This document shows, piece after piece, positions 10,273 through 21,058 of a stretch of DNA of 64,000 nt. Position 1 is the stretch's first letter. Each line of letters opens with the position of its first letter. A program made the translations under genes and the position numbers. Source of the stretch: Methanothermobacter sp. (lineage in GTDB: Archaea; Methanobacteriota; Methanobacteria; Methanobacteriales; Methanothermobacteraceae); the NCBI RefSeq assembly GCF_030055435.1, contig NZ_JASFYG010000004.1, positions 1 through 64,000 on the forward strand. The letters run 5' to 3'. The notes under the pieces were generated by a model. The model searched no databases, was not told where the DNA came from, and was given only the letters and a program-made list of their open reading frames with translations.

Positions 10273-10758
10273 TCATTTTATGTTAACAACGGTGTCCTTC
10301 ACCCTTGAACTTGGATCAGCCATACCTATTATCCTGGGATCGATTTTGTCCTCAAAGTTGAGACCGTATTTGAGGTAATCGGATATGGTGATGTCTTTCT
10401 TTGTGAAGGCACCTATGAATACCTTATAGGGGCAGGGGAGCGCTTCCTTCAGGATTTCATCGATTTTGTCCATGTTCTCCTCCAGGGCCTCCGGGAGTAT
10501 TCCCACTATGACCTCTCCGACCTTAACGCGGAGTTCAACCTCCTCTCCACGTACCTTTATCTTTTTCCGGTCACTGTGTTTAACCTCTGTGCCCCTGGCG
10601 GGTCCATAGTACACCCTGTCTGGTATAGATGGTCCATGAACCAGTACCCTGACTATACCTTCAAGTTCATAGATGCTGTTCAGCAGTTTCTCAACGGTTT
10701 CGGGTTTCAGAAGCCTCTGGGGGAATATCTTAAGATCGACGAATCCTGTTTCTGGCAT
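10273..10758 (-). CDS. mrtD: Methyl-coenzyme M reductase operon protein D (isoenzyme II copy)
   Basis: A 161-residue McrD-family protein (FPQRLLKPETVEKLLNSIYELEGIVRVLVHG, then a charged turn and VGEVIVGILPEALEE). McrD is not part of the active MCR hexamer; it is thought to be an assembly chaperone that binds apo-MCR. The equivalent gene in the mcr operon is at 41632-42069 (145 residues), and this copy is slightly longer at the C-terminus. ATG 10758 follows GGAG with a six-base spacer. It lies between mrtB and mrtG with gaps of only 15-20 bases, so it is cotranscribed. Confidence 0.95.
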   Translation of the reverse strand: MPETGFVDLKIFPQRLLKPETVEKLLNSIYELEGIVRVLVHGPSIPDRVYYGPARGTEVKHSDRKKIKVRGEEVELRVKVGEVIVGILPEALEENMDKIDEILKEALPCPYKVFIGAFTKKDITISDYLKYGLNFEDKIDPRIIGMADPSSRVKDTVVNIK

Positions 10759-10778
10759 TTCAAACTCCCCGTTTCAGC

Positions 10779-12110
10779 CTATAACTGGTCCTTTATCTCT
10801 GCGGCACCCTTTGCGACGTTGACTATTGGTTCTCTGAAGTAGTCTATTTCGCTGTAAACGGATCCTATGAGTCCTGATGTTTTTTCAACTGAAAACATCT
10901 GTGTTCCTGCGTCAAGACACATGGCTGCAGCAACGCATGGGAGGGCGAATCCCTTACTGTGCCTTGTTACAACGTGGTTTCCGTGGAATATACCTGGACC
11001 TCCTCCACCGTAGATGGAGTGGCTGAAGAATGAGAATCCTACTGCTGTACCCATGGCCCTTCCGAAGTCCACGCCTGGGAGTCCTGTCTCGTATTCAAGT
11101 ATGTCGTTGTAGTAGAGCACTGTTGATGCAACGCCCTGGGCTGCCCTTGCTGCTCCCACGTTGACTATTGTTGCTGCAAGGAGTCCTGTTGCCGCGTATG
11201 CGTTCCAGAGTGCCCAGTCGGCTGGTTCATAGACCTTGTAGCCTGAGTTCATCTCCTTGGCCACTTTAACGACTCCATCCTCAACTGCCCTTTCCACCAG
11301 TGAAGCTATCACTGTACCGACTGTGCCCTTACCGTTCTCCTTAACTAGGTCAAAGAGAAGGTTGTTGGCGTTGAGTCCCTGGTATGCAAGTCCAAGGAGG
11401 TGCATCCTTTCGAATGCCCCGACAGCGTCACCTGTCTCGAACATTGCGGTCTGTTCGAGTATGGATGATAGTGCTGATGCGTTGAGTGTGTTCTTTCTTG
11501 TGATGGCGACGACGTGGTTTGCCATTATGTTCCTGAGACCGTATCCGAGTCCCTCAAGGAGCACAGGTGGTCCGAGCAGTGTTGAGAGGTTGGCTCCTGT
11601 GAAGTCCACTGTCTGTGGGTACCTTCCCATCACAGCTGTTTTAACAGCATTTGCATCGAACATGTCCACATCGAATTCGTCGATGATTGCCTGTACAACG
11701 GCTGCCCCTGTGACAAGTGCTGAGACAGTGTAGTCTGCTGCTACGCCCATCCTTGTTGTTGGGACCTGCACCAGGATCTGCTGACCGTTTTTTATGAGGC
11801 GTATGTTTGTGTCATCGTCCTCTGAGGTCTGGACCAGTTTTTTGACCTTTTCAGCGATTGCCTCTGCGTTTTCAACAATTGGCAGTTCAACTTCCCTTCC
11901 AGGGATGAAGTTGGACTTTCCTCCAAGAGCTGCCTTTTTGAGGCTTCCTTCAATTCCAGCGAGGTTAACTGCAACTGACCTTTTCACGTCGCTTACCAGG
12001 TTTGCTATTGTCGGGTTTTTAAGGGGGCTTATGGCTTCAAGAGGAACATCCTCCTCAAGGAGCTTACCATCTGCCCCATAGAGATCTATTCTGTCTTCAT
12101 ACATTGGCAT
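10779..12110 (-). CDS. mrtB: Methyl-coenzyme M reductase II, beta subunit
   Basis: A 443-residue beta subunit beginning [15 protein letters not shown], the same length as McrB at 42101-43432. Conserved blocks include [44 protein letters not shown] and [27 protein letters not shown]. Beta subunits contact F430 and both coenzymes in the hexamer. The upstream GTG at 12119 lies inside the ribosome site GAGGTGTGAATACC, so ATG at 12110 is the likely start. It is the first gene of mrtBDGA. Confidence 0.97.
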   Translation of the reverse strand: MPMYEDRIDLYGADGKLLEEDVPLEAISPLKNPTIANLVSDVKRSVAVNLAGIEGSLKKAALGGKSNFIPGREVELPIVENAEAIAEKVKKLVQTSEDDDTNIRLIKNGQQILVQVPTTRMGVAADYTVSALVTGAAVVQAIIDEFDVDMFDANAVKTAVMGRYPQTVDFTGANLSTLLGPPVLLEGLGYGLRNIMANHVVAITRKNTLNASALSSILEQTAMFETGDAVGAFERMHLLGLAYQGLNANNLLFDLVKENGKGTVGTVIASLVERAVEDGVVKVAKEMNSGYKVYEPADWALWNAYAATGLLAATIVNVGAARAAQGVASTVLYYNDILEYETGLPGVDFGRAMGTAVGFSFFSHSIYGGGGPGIFHGNHVVTRHSKGFALPCVAAAMCLDAGTQMFSVEKTSGLIGSVYSEIDYFREPIVNVAKGAAEIKDQL

Positions 12111-12620
12111 GGTATTCACACCTCTTTTTTTATTTATTTATTAATAAAATTTATTAATTTATTATTGAATGTGAGGGGGTTATGGAATCAGGATTTAAGT
12201 GACTTAAGAGGGTTTCATGGTTTTAACAGGGTCCATCTCAGATTCGATGTCTCTAAATGGGCCTTCAGGTTATACCGAAGTTCATCCTCCAACCTCCAGA
12301 GCATAGCTCATTATAGAACAAGCCATACTGCACGTATCAGTATTAATCTGTATTAATCCAGATATAAGCGCTTATGCTTCGTTTTCTGGACATCTATGAC
12401 TCTATTGAATAAGAAAGAAGGATAATATAAATGTTTTCAAAAGAAAAAAAAGAAAAATTTTAAATATGAAAAATTATTTTTTCATAAAAATATTATTATA
12501 AATAATAACAGTTGTATTGAAGTCGGGGTTCGAAAACAATCTTTCATAAAAATATTTTTCTAAATAATAACATAGTGGATGTGAAGTCAAGAATCTCCCT
12601 GAAAACAAAAAGAAGTGGGT
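12111..12620. other. AT-rich intergenic region between mvhB and mrtB
   Basis: No gene is supported here. It must hold the mrt promoter: on the minus strand an A/T-rich block with AAATTTTATTAATA lies about 40 bases before mrtB. Farther up are a perfect 12-bp palindrome ATAAGCGCTTAT (12364-12375) and two GTATTAATC copies just beside it. At 12480-12530 and 12543-12590 an AT-rich element occurs twice in direct orientation, roughly 65 bases apart. A short open frame around 12165-12356 has no ribosome site and looks like noise. Confidence 0.5.
12480..12590. repeat. Imperfect direct repeat downstream of mvhB
   Basis: Two copies begin with TTTCATAAAAATATT and continue with CTAAATAATAACA or TATAAATAATAACA, then a weaker match ending GAAGTC. 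The copies are about 65 bases apart. On the minus strand they give T-rich stretches after mvhB, so they may act in transcript ending. Confidence 0.55.
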
Positions 12621-13859
12621 TTATTTGAGTGACAGTGCACCCTTTGGACAGGCGGGTATGCACTGGTCACAGAGTATGCAGAACCCTTTAAGTGGAACCT
12701 TCTCGTCGGTGAGTTTCAGCATGTCGTATGGACAGGCCTCTATACAGTCACCGCACTGGTCGCAGAGGGCAGGGTTGTACTGGACCCTCTTCCTCTTGAC
12801 AACCTCGCCATCAATGACCTTGTCCATATCCACAAGGCTGAGGGCGCCCTTTGGACAGGCCATGGTACATGCGCCGCAGCGTGTACACATGGCGAAGGAT
12901 GGCTCCTCATCCACCTTTTCATTGTCAGGTAGCTTCATGCCCTCCTTCGTCACAACCCTTATTGCATCGTTGGGGCAGATGTTGGCACATGCACCGATGA
13001 AGTCACATTTTTCTTCATCCCAGACAAGGCCCTCTTCACTTGCAGGTTTGGCTGGTCCAAGTTCCACCTCAAGGTCTATGGCATCCACTGGACAGAGCTG
13101 TTCACATAGTCCACAGGCTGTACATATGGCTGGAAGTTCGACTGTAAGGTTTGATGACTTTGGAACTATGAAATCACCAGGGCATGCCTCCACACAGGTG
13201 TTGCAGCCTATACATGCCTCTTCATCCAGCTCGAATTTCTTGATTTCCTTGGCCCTCTTCTCTGGTTTTTTGCCTGAGATGTAGACGGCGTTCCATGGAC
13301 AGGTCTGTGCACAGACACCGCACTTTATGCAGGTGTCCTCATCGATCTCTATGACTCCACCCACCTTTTCAAGGGTTATGGCATCCACTGGACATTCAGG
13401 GACACACATTCCACACCCGACACAGTCAGCGATGAATATGGGTCCCTCGATTTCCAGTTCAACCTTAGCTGGTTCCTTGATGCCCTCAACCCCTATGACA
13501 CCCACAGGGCAGATGTCAACGCATTTCTGGCACATGACACAGAAGCCCTGGAGCGGAATCTTTTTGACCTTACCCGCGTCAAGTTTGAGGATCTGTGGAG
13601 GGCAGACCTCCACGCAGTCCCCGCACTCATTGCACTTGTCAGGGTTGAAAACTATCCTGCCCTGGGTGTTACCTGCCTCGTCAACCACCAGGTCCTCAAT
13701 CTTGAGGGCACCGGTTGGGCAGGCATCGACACACTTGGGTTCCCCGCCGCAGATGTCACAGTAGATAACATCCTCCGGTGTTACCTCAATGGCTGCAGTA
13801 GGGCAGGTCCCCTGGCAAGCACCACACCTTATGCAGTCCTCTTTGTTGACAACTATCAT
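12621..13859 (-). CDS. mvhB: Polyferredoxin of the Mvh hydrogenase operon
   Basis: A 412-residue protein made of twelve tandem ferredoxin-type cluster motifs, arranged as six two-cluster units ([12 protein letters not shown] to [12 protein letters not shown]). MvhB copurifies with the Mvh hydrogenase and is thought to carry or exchange electrons with other ferredoxin-using enzymes. Two motifs are irregular. Motif 2 is [15 protein letters not shown] with a longer spacer. Motif 9 is [12 protein letters not shown], with Ile where the second Cys normally stands. ATG 13859 follows GGTGGTAG. It is the last gene of mvhDGAB, 22 bases after mvhA. Confidence 0.97.
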   Translation of the reverse strand: MIVVNKEDCIRCGACQGTCPTAAIEVTPEDVIYCDICGGEPKCVDACPTGALKIEDLVVDEAGNTQGRIVFNPDKCNECGDCVEVCPPQILKLDAGKVKKIPLQGFCVMCQKCVDICPVGVIGVEGIKEPAKVELEIEGPIFIADCVGCGMCVPECPVDAITLEKVGGVIEIDEDTCIKCGVCAQTCPWNAVYISGKKPEKRAKEIKKFELDEEACIGCNTCVEACPGDFIVPKSSNLTVELPAICTACGLCEQLCPVDAIDLEVELGPAKPASEEGLVWDEEKCDFIGACANICPNDAIRVVTKEGMKLPDNEKVDEEPSFAMCTRCGACTMACPKGALSLVDMDKVIDGEVVKRKRVQYNPALCDQCGDCIEACPYDMLKLTDEKVPLKGFCILCDQCIPACPKGALSLK

Positions 13860-13881
13860 TCTACCACCTTACCGGGTGAAA

Positions 13882-15300
<1,419 letters not shown>

Positions 15301-16227
15301 CTATTTACCCTCCTTCTTTATTTTCATTGGTATGAGTGCTGCTGGAAGTGTAAATGTGTAGAATGTTCCAACAATGTCATCCAGCTGTTCAGCCACTTCC
15401 TCTGGATCGACGGTTTTGTCCTCCTCGACCTTGTAGTCAGAGGCTATGGCACTTATCATTTTAGCACCCTGGTCCTCGACACGTGCTGTTGGACCGTAGC
15501 AGCCACGGCATGGTATGGCTATGCTCGGGCACTCTGCACCACAGATTGATATGGTTGCTGGACCCATGCAGATGAGTCCCTGTGGTATGAGACAGAGGTC
15601 CTCCTCTGGTTTACCAACCTCAAACTGCCTCTTTATGAAGTCCATTGCAAGTCCTTCTGGTGGTTTTTCCCTTGGGCAGACTTCACAGAGGTTTGTGCTT
15701 GGTAGTTCTATTTCTTCTCCTTTGAGGAGTGCAAGAATAACCTCAGCGACAACATCTGATCTTGGTGGGCATCCCGGGATTTCAAAGTCAACGTCTATGA
15801 CTTCATCAAGTGGCTTAACCCTTCCCTCGAGGTGTGGCACCTCCTCGGATGGTATGACACCCTCTTCGTTTGGTGTTGTTATGGAGTTTATGTATGCTTC
15901 CTCTATGACCTCTTCCTTGTCCCAGAGGTTCCTGAGGCCTGGTATGCCGCCGTATACAGCACATGTACCGTAGCTTATGACAAATTTAGCCTTTTCCCTT
16001 AGCTTCTCTGCGAATTCCCTGTTTTCATCATTTACGATTCCACCCTCGATGATCACCACATCAAGTTCAGGGATTTCATCGTATTTTGTGTCCATTAAAA
16101 CTGGACTGAATTCAAAGTCAGCGAGTTCCATGACATCCAGAAGTGCTTCGTGTAAGTCTGCAATGGACAGATGGCAGCCGGAGCATCCTCCGAGCCACAT
16201 TGTTCCGATCTTTATTTTTTCAGCCAT
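15301..16227 (-). CDS. mvhG: F420-non-reducing [NiFe] hydrogenase small subunit
   Basis: A 308-residue small subunit carrying the Fe-S relay next to MvhA. The N-terminal proximal-cluster motif is WLGGCSGCHLSIADLHE. Further Cys groups appear in SYGTCAVYGG, DVDFEIPGCPPRSD, CEVCPREK and CMGPATISICGAECPSIAIPCRGCYGP. No signal peptide is present, so the enzyme is cytoplasmic. ATG 16227 follows GGAGG with seven bases between. It lies between mvhD and mvhA with a 12-base gap upstream. Confidence 0.98.
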   Translation of the reverse strand: MAEKIKIGTMWLGGCSGCHLSIADLHEALLDVMELADFEFSPVLMDTKYDEIPELDVVIIEGGIVNDENREFAEKLREKAKFVISYGTCAVYGGIPGLRNLWDKEEVIEEAYINSITTPNEEGVIPSEEVPHLEGRVKPLDEVIDVDFEIPGCPPRSDVVAEVILALLKGEEIELPSTNLCEVCPREKPPEGLAMDFIKRQFEVGKPEEDLCLIPQGLICMGPATISICGAECPSIAIPCRGCYGPTARVEDQGAKMISAIASDYKVEEDKTVDPEEVAEQLDDIVGTFYTFTLPAALIPMKIKKEGK

Positions 16228-16239
16228 TTAACATCCTCC

Positions 16240-16665
16240 TTATGCTTCAGCCAGCTGTTTTTTGATTGGTGATGGGCCAAGGGCCCTTATCCTGTCAACC
16301 ATCATCTTGACTGTTTCGGCGAATTTTTCACCTTCTGATGCGGATATCCAGTCGTGGTGAATCCTTTCCCTGCCAATTCCGAGTTCATCTGCCAGCTTGT
16401 AGATCAGCCTCATTCTCCTGTCGAGCTTGTAGTTTCCTGCGTCGTAGTGGCAGTCACCATGGTGGCATCCTGTTACGAGAACACCATCAGCGCCTTCCCT
16501 GAATGCCTTGAGAACAAACTGTGGCTCTATCCTCCCTGAACACATCACACGGATAACCCTAACGTTTGTAGGGTACTGCATCCTTGCTGTTCCTGCAGTG
16601 TCTGCTCCACCGTAGGAACACCAGTTACAACAGAACATCACAATCTTTATGTCATCTTCAGCCAT
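16240..16665 (-). CDS. mvhD: Mvh hydrogenase delta subunit, [2Fe-2S] link to HdrA
   Basis: A 141-residue MvhD-family protein with Cys residues in [21 protein letters not shown] and [16 protein letters not shown]. MvhD binds a [2Fe-2S] cluster and joins the hydrogenase to HdrA. It is the first gene of mvhDGAB; ATG 16665 follows AGGAGG with a seven-base spacer. A second MvhD-family gene in the next operon (18465-18875) is about 60 percent identical by eye, suggesting an alternative partner for the same docking site. Confidence 0.97.
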   Translation of the reverse strand: MAEDDIKIVMFCCNWCSYGGADTAGTARMQYPTNVRVIRVMCSGRIEPQFVLKAFREGADGVLVTGCHHGDCHYDAGNYKLDRRMRLIYKLADELGIGRERIHHDWISASEGEKFAETVKMMVDRIRALGPSPIKKQLAEA

Positions 16666-16780
16666 AGAGTTTCCTCCTTCCTTGAGTTGTACTTATAATT
16701 GTACTTGGTATATGGTTTAGGAGTGGCAATTATAAAGGTTACTTATGAAACTATTTCGAAAGTTTTATATGTATGGTTAA
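16666..16780 (-). promoter_or_regulatory. mvhD: mvh operon promoter region with short direct repeat
   Basis: On the minus strand a TATA-like CCTTTATAATTG lies at about 16728-16739 and another, ACATATAAAAC, near 16765-16778. Between them and the ribosome site is the direct repeat AAGTACAA-TTAT-AAGTACAA (16687-16706), which is a candidate operator or simply a leader sequence. Which TATA box is used cannot be told from sequence alone. Confidence 0.4.
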
Positions 16781-16835
16781 ATTTTTTATTATTTTTAATA
16801 CTGCCATTTCACCCATTAAAACCGCTAGATGAGGT

Positions 16836-18353
16836 TCATACAAGGGTCACCGCATCTCTGAATTTCCCGGAAATTTTTGCAGCTATCTCAGGAATGGTTG
16901 TGGAAACTATGGCTGAATCCGAATCCCTGTATGCATCCGCATCACTGGAACCGCCAGATCGGACCTCTGTTTTAATTTCTGATCGGAGGTTGTCCACGCT
17001 GACCCATTCAACCCAGGGGTCGCTGTCCACAAGTACGAATTCATCCACCATTCCATCAAGTTTCTTTGCAATCACCCATGATACGAATCTTGCGCCGAAG
17101 ATTGCCACTGTTCCATGTATGTCGCCGTTTCTAGTCATCTCAGCAAGCGTATCCACGTCCCTCTTTATATTCACCCGTTCATAGAGTGGAGTTGATGGAA
17201 GGCATGCCCAGTGGGCGTCACCCACATATGTATGCCCGATGGTTTCTGGATAAACATTTTCCCTTCCTGAAACCTTCACTGCAGCTGCAAGGGCCTCAAG
17301 CTGCGGCTTCTGTATTGGAACAGGTGTTAGAGCAGCCTCAACCTCTTCCCTCATTATCTTCATGACCCGGGGAAGGCCAAACTTGCCCCTCCGTGCCGTG
17401 CCGGGACTGTAGCCACACATGTAGCCATGGTGGTTCTTTGGAAACCCTGTTATTATGGCATTCAGCCCTGCCCTCAACCCTATGCGGCACTCGTCCTCAT
17501 ATGCACCATTGGTTGCAACGATTCTACCTGGTGTAAGGATTCTTGCTGCGGCAACGGCCCCTGCAAAAGCGTCAAGTCTATCGGATGCAAGGTTGAATGG
17601 GCCACCCTCAAGTACGAATACATCGACACCCATATCAAGTCCTGCCTCAAAGCCAGATATGAGGTCATCGTATCCGTCTCCAACAAACATTATGGCCTCA
17701 ACACCCTTACCGTGCTTTCTTGCAAGTTCAAAAACCTCACGTGCCTCATCAAGGGGTGCTGCATGGGTTTCAGCCCCCTGCACCGGTGTCAGGTTAATCG
17801 CCACAGAGGATGCGAGTTCAACCCATTCATCCCTGTCAGGCAGGCCCTCCTTTTCCTTTTCAAGGAGTCTTGAGTGTATTCTTTCGCGTGGACAGCCCTC
17901 AAATGGGGGCCCCTCAAGGTAACACTGTCCTCCGCACCCGGTTATTGATCTAGGGAACCTCATGGGACCGTATCTTCCAAAGTGGTCAAGGTCCAGGGGG
18001 ACCTCGGTGGTCTCCCGCACCTCCCTCATGAGCTCCACAGGTCTCATACCATAGTTCTCGGCTATATCTGCGAATGCATAGGCACATACGTGTATTGTTG
18101 CGCCTATTGTGTCTGAAAGTATGCAGTTTCCAATAAGATCCATCTTTTCAAGGTCAGATGCACAGGTGCCCACAATGATTTCAGTGAGGTCACAGCCCAG
18201 TGGAAACCTCTTGAAGGTGGCTCCGAGTTTAATCTTATCCTCCCTTGAGAGTTCAGAAATCGCATCCACTACCGCCGTCACATCCTTGTCCATTTTCATG
18301 ATTTCCCATGCAGCTTCAGGATTATCCGCCGCTTCCCTGATGATATCATGCAT
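16836..18353 (-). CDS. hcgG: [Fe]-hydrogenase cofactor biosynthesis protein HcgG (HmdC)
   Basis: A 505-residue protein matching what I know of HmdC/HcgG, found only with hmd in methanogens. The N-terminal half has Cys-rich motifs (RSITGCGGQCYLEGPPFEGCP, residues about 135-155). The C-terminal part (VAIFGARFVSWVIAKKLDGM, then EFVLVDSDPWVEW) looks like a nucleotide or SAM-type fold, described as fibrillarin-like. Its exact step in making the iron-guanylylpyridinol cofactor is not settled. It is split from hcgA-F and lies on the opposite strand. ATG 18353 follows GGTGAAAGAAT, and a TATA box of its own lies upstream. It may be what older work called flpA. Confidence 0.8.
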   Translation of the reverse strand: MHDIIREAADNPEAAWEIMKMDKDVTAVVDAISELSREDKIKLGATFKRFPLGCDLTEIIVGTCASDLEKMDLIGNCILSDTIGATIHVCAYAFADIAENYGMRPVELMREVRETTEVPLDLDHFGRYGPMRFPRSITGCGGQCYLEGPPFEGCPRERIHSRLLEKEKEGLPDRDEWVELASSVAINLTPVQGAETHAAPLDEAREVFELARKHGKGVEAIMFVGDGYDDLISGFEAGLDMGVDVFVLEGGPFNLASDRLDAFAGAVAAARILTPGRIVATNGAYEDECRIGLRAGLNAIITGFPKNHHGYMCGYSPGTARRGKFGLPRVMKIMREEVEAALTPVPIQKPQLEALAAAVKVSGRENVYPETIGHTYVGDAHWACLPSTPLYERVNIKRDVDTLAEMTRNGDIHGTVAIFGARFVSWVIAKKLDGMVDEFVLVDSDPWVEWVSVDNLRSEIKTEVRSGGSSDADAYRDSDSAIVSTTIPEIAAKISGKFRDAVTLV

Positions 18354-18397
18354 ATTCTTTCACCTTTTAGCTCACTGTGATTCACTCTGATACCCGC

Positions 18398-18410
18398 TTT
18401 TATAAATTTT
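18398..18410 (-). promoter_or_regulatory. hcgG: TATA box of hcgG
   Basis: On the minus strand AAAATTTATAAAAG is a near-perfect archaeal TATA box about 50 bases before the hcgG ATG. It lies in the 111-base gap after the MvhD-like gene, so hcgG can be transcribed separately from the genes upstream. Confidence 0.6.
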
Positions 18411-18464
18411 GACAAAAATTAGGGGTTAATAAAAAAAGCAGTTTTAACCCATAATTATTATAGT

Positions 18465-18875
18465 CTATTTTCCCGCCCTCTTAAGTGGCCCGAGGGATTT
18501 TACAGTCTCATAGAATTCCTGCATTGTTTTCTGAAATTTTTCACCCTCCGATGCCGATATCCACTCCCACCTGAATCTCTCCTTATCTATGCCAAATTCA
18601 GGGAGTATGTCCTCAATGAACCGGGCTCTTCGTTTCCATTTGTAGTTTCCTGAATCATAGTGGCAGTCCCCTATGTGGCATCCGCCCACAAATACGCCGT
18701 CTGCACCCTCACTGAAGGCCTTGAGTATCATCGAGGCGTTGACACGGCCTGAACACATCACCCTTATGATACGGACGTTGGGTGGATACTGCATCCTCGC
18801 TGTTCCCGCGGTGTCTGCTCCGCCATAGGAGCACCAGTTGCAGCAGAATCCAACTATCTTTGGCTCGAAACTCAT
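18465..18875 (-). CDS. Second MvhD-family [2Fe-2S] protein (probably flpD)
   Basis: A 136-residue paralogue of MvhD. All cluster Cys residues are kept ([37 protein letters not shown]), and the C-terminal half is more divergent. The second of two adjacent ATGs (18875) has better spacing from GGGTGAT than the first (18878). It is cotranscribed with an FdhB-like and an FdhA-like gene just upstream (6-base gap). MvhD proteins dock electron donors onto HdrA, so this one probably links the FdhB-like protein to Hdr. That assignment is inference. The flp name is from memory. Confidence 0.85.
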   Translation of the reverse strand: MSFEPKIVGFCCNWCSYGGADTAGTARMQYPPNVRIIRVMCSGRVNASMILKAFSEGADGVFVGGCHIGDCHYDSGNYKWKRRARFIEDILPEFGIDKERFRWEWISASEGEKFQKTMQEFYETVKSLGPLKRAGK

Positions 18876-18884
18876 CATATCACC

Positions 18885-20027
18885 CTAATCCTTCTCCCCG
18901 CTGTACATTGGGGGCAGTTCTTCACTCACCCCTGCTATGAATCCTGTTCTGTCACGGTATTTTTTCTGTATCTTGTGGTAGATTCTTGCAATGGGTATGT
19001 CCATTGGGCAGACATCCTCGCACTGACCGCAGTTTATGCAGCTGAAACCCATGTGCGAGAGCCTCACTCCCTGGAATGTGAGGGGGTCTGATGCCTTTTC
19101 ATCTGATTCCAGGAGGTAGTCCTTTTCAAGTTCACATTCCCTGCAGAAGCATACCGGACAGGCGTCCCTGCAGGCAAAGCAGTTTATGCAGCGCTTCCAG
19201 TACTCATCCCATTCATCCAGTGAGGGGTACTCCTCATCAAGGTATTTATCCTGAAACTTCCTGGCCATGCTGATCATTGCGTTTTCGATTTTCTCCCTTA
19301 TCTTCACCATCTTCTCAGAGGGTTCCCGCACCTCAATGTATCCGCTGCTGCGGGCACCGTCAATGATCTCCTGACCTCTTTCAGTGTTAACCTCTATGAA
19401 TGTCCATCCATCCTCTGCACCCCAGTTTCCACAGGCTAGGTCAGCGTTACGCGGAACCATTATTTCGCAGCGCTGACAGTTCTCCCGTCTGCCGAAACCC
19501 TCTTCCTCAAGGTAATCGATTGATATCTCCCTGTGACTTCCGTCCCTGAGTTCCACTATGAATTTACCCCTATCGATCTCCTCACCCACAACATCATCGG
19601 GGTCTATCTCATAGAAGGTCTCTATCATCTCCCTGGCAGATACAGGGGCAAGGGTTCCGCCACAGTTCAATCCTATTTTATATACCTTATCAGGGTCTAT
19701 CTGGTGCCTCTTCTCAAGTTCCCTTATGGCCATTGCATCACAAGGTTTTACAGCGACAGCCAGCCTCATGTCACTTAGATAGCGGGAGATGAGGTCCCCG
19801 AACATGGTGGGTGCGCAGTGCAGGGAACCGCACGTTGACTCTATGCCTGACGAATCCTCAAGTAGGACGGGGATCCCATCGTACACGTCATCTCCCCTTT
19901 CCAGTGTTAGCACCGCATCCACGACTTCCTTATCCAGCATGTATTTGAATATGGCTGTCACCGCTCCGCCACATTCTCCTCTTCTCTGAATCTCCTCATC
20001 TGTAGCCCTTGCAAGGAGGTATTTCAT
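18885..20027 (-). CDS. FdhB/FrhB-like F420-binding iron-sulfur protein (probably flpB)
   Basis: A 380-residue member of the F420 hydrogenase/dehydrogenase beta-subunit family. The N-terminal part has RRGECGGAVTAIFKYML and the middle has CGSLHCAPTMFG and CNWGAEDG-like turns. The C-terminal part carries two [4Fe-4S] motifs (CINCFACRDACPVCFCREC and CINCGQCEDVCPMDIP), as in FdhB. Such proteins move electrons between F420 and Fe-S clusters through FAD. The start is ATG 20027 with AGGTGATTAAG; the longer open frame upstream is not translated-looking and would overlap the preceding gene. Neighbours are an FdhA-like gene upstream and an MvhD-like gene downstream. Confidence 0.88.
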   Translation of the reverse strand: MKYLLARATDEEIQRRGECGGAVTAIFKYMLDKEVVDAVLTLERGDDVYDGIPVLLEDSSGIESTCGSLHCAPTMFGDLISRYLSDMRLAVAVKPCDAMAIRELEKRHQIDPDKVYKIGLNCGGTLAPVSAREMIETFYEIDPDDVVGEEIDRGKFIVELRDGSHREISIDYLEEEGFGRRENCQRCEIMVPRNADLACGNWGAEDGWTFIEVNTERGQEIIDGARSSGYIEVREPSEKMVKIREKIENAMISMARKFQDKYLDEEYPSLDEWDEYWKRCINCFACRDACPVCFCRECELEKDYLLESDEKASDPLTFQGVRLSHMGFSCINCGQCEDVCPMDIPIARIYHKIQKKYRDRTGFIAGVSEELPPMYSGEKD

Positions 20028-20028
20028 C

Positions 20029-21054
20029 TTAATCACCTGCCGTGAGTATTCTTTCAAATATTTCCATGTCGGGGAGGACTCCTTCGGGTGCCTGCAGTGC
20101 GGGTTCGAGTTTCGAGGTGTATCCCGCTGTGCTGGTGTATGAACCAGCTTTTTCACACCATGCTGCCGTTGGGAGGAAAATATCAGGTACAAGACCTCCG
20201 GTTCTTATGGACTGGAGAATGAGTTTTCCTGATTCCACTGGCTCTGCAGCTGCACCGGGATCTATTAACCAGACAGAATCAAACTCCACTTCCTGAAGCG
20301 GGGGGATGTGCTGCATCACACCCCTTGTGTTGAAGTCCTCAAAGATGGGTAGAACATCAAATTCATTCTCAGATGAGACCTCAAGAACGGGCCCTATGAT
20401 TTCCGGTATTTCATAGGTTATTATAATCAGAGATCCTCCTGGAAGTTTCTGGAGGTCATCCAGGAGCTCCCTGTCATCTGAGAAGGTTCTGTGAAACCCT
20501 GAATTTACCGCCATCCTTGTGTCGTCCCTTCTGTCATAGGACCTCACCTCTGCCCCGGCGGCCATTGCATGGAATATCCTCCTGCCTATGAGTGGAGCGC
20601 AGGTTATGGCATCCCCTATGACTGCAATGTTATCATAGTCTCTGATCTTTCTGATATCAATTTCAGGATAATCAAATTCAGGGAAGGCCGTTATTAAACC
20701 TGATTTTTTTATATCAAACTCTTCTATGATTTCTTTGAGTTTAAGTGCCTCCTCATTGGTGAGGGTTCCTGTTGTTAGGATGGATATGTCCTCTGATGAA
20801 AGAAGTTGAGTTAATTTATCCAGTGCCTCATCCCATTTCACTCCACCTAGTTTCCCTGATTTTTTAACTCCAGGGGATGTTACTCTGTTCATCAATGGGA
20901 TTTCATAGCAATCCCTGCCCGCTCTGCAGGTCTTTCCCTCATTGACCGGGTGTCTCCTGTAGGGGTAGGTTCCCACAGGTGTTCCGCCCATATCCACAAG
21001 ATTCACACCACAGCCTGCACTGCAGGAAGGGCATAAAGTGTGTTTCACCATCAT
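20029..21054 (-). CDS. Half-length FdhA/FwdB-like protein (probably flpC)
   Basis: A 341-residue protein resembling the N-terminal half of molybdopterin oxidoreductases such as formate dehydrogenase FdhA (about 680 residues). It has the N-terminal [4Fe-4S] motif CPSCSAGCGVNLV...CRAGRDC, then Rossmann-like segments (DNIAVIGDAITCAPLIGRR, LIIITYEIPEIIGP, DIFLPTAAWCEKAGSYTSTAG). The C-terminal dinucleotide-binding domain of the family is missing. It ends cleanly at TAA with a ribosome site for the next gene, so this looks like an evolved short form and not a recent break. Formate oxidation is unlikely. It may be an electron-transfer subunit only. ATG 21054 follows GGAGGTGTAGATAA. Confidence 0.8.
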   Translation of the reverse strand: MMVKHTLCPSCSAGCGVNLVDMGGTPVGTYPYRRHPVNEGKTCRAGRDCYEIPLMNRVTSPGVKKSGKLGGVKWDEALDKLTQLLSSEDISILTTGTLTNEEALKLKEIIEEFDIKKSGLITAFPEFDYPEIDIRKIRDYDNIAVIGDAITCAPLIGRRIFHAMAAGAEVRSYDRRDDTRMAVNSGFHRTFSDDRELLDDLQKLPGGSLIIITYEIPEIIGPVLEVSSENEFDVLPIFEDFNTRGVMQHIPPLQEVEFDSVWLIDPGAAAEPVESGKLILQSIRTGGLVPDIFLPTAAWCEKAGSYTSTAGYTSKLEPALQAPEGVLPDMEIFERILTAGD

Positions 21055-21058
21055 TTAT

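Noticed and set aside
12165-12356. A 63-codon open frame upstream of mrtB
   Set aside because: No ribosome site, low-complexity Arg/Ser-rich product, and it sits in AT-rich control DNA.
18885-20192. A longer FdhB-like protein starting at 20192
   Set aside because: The extra 55 residues look random and lie inside the FdhA-like gene; ATG 20027 has a strong ribosome site.
20029-21054. The FdhA-like gene as a truncated pseudogene
   Set aside because: It ends cleanly, overlaps a functional ribosome site for the next gene, and the operon is intact, so a short functional form is more likely.
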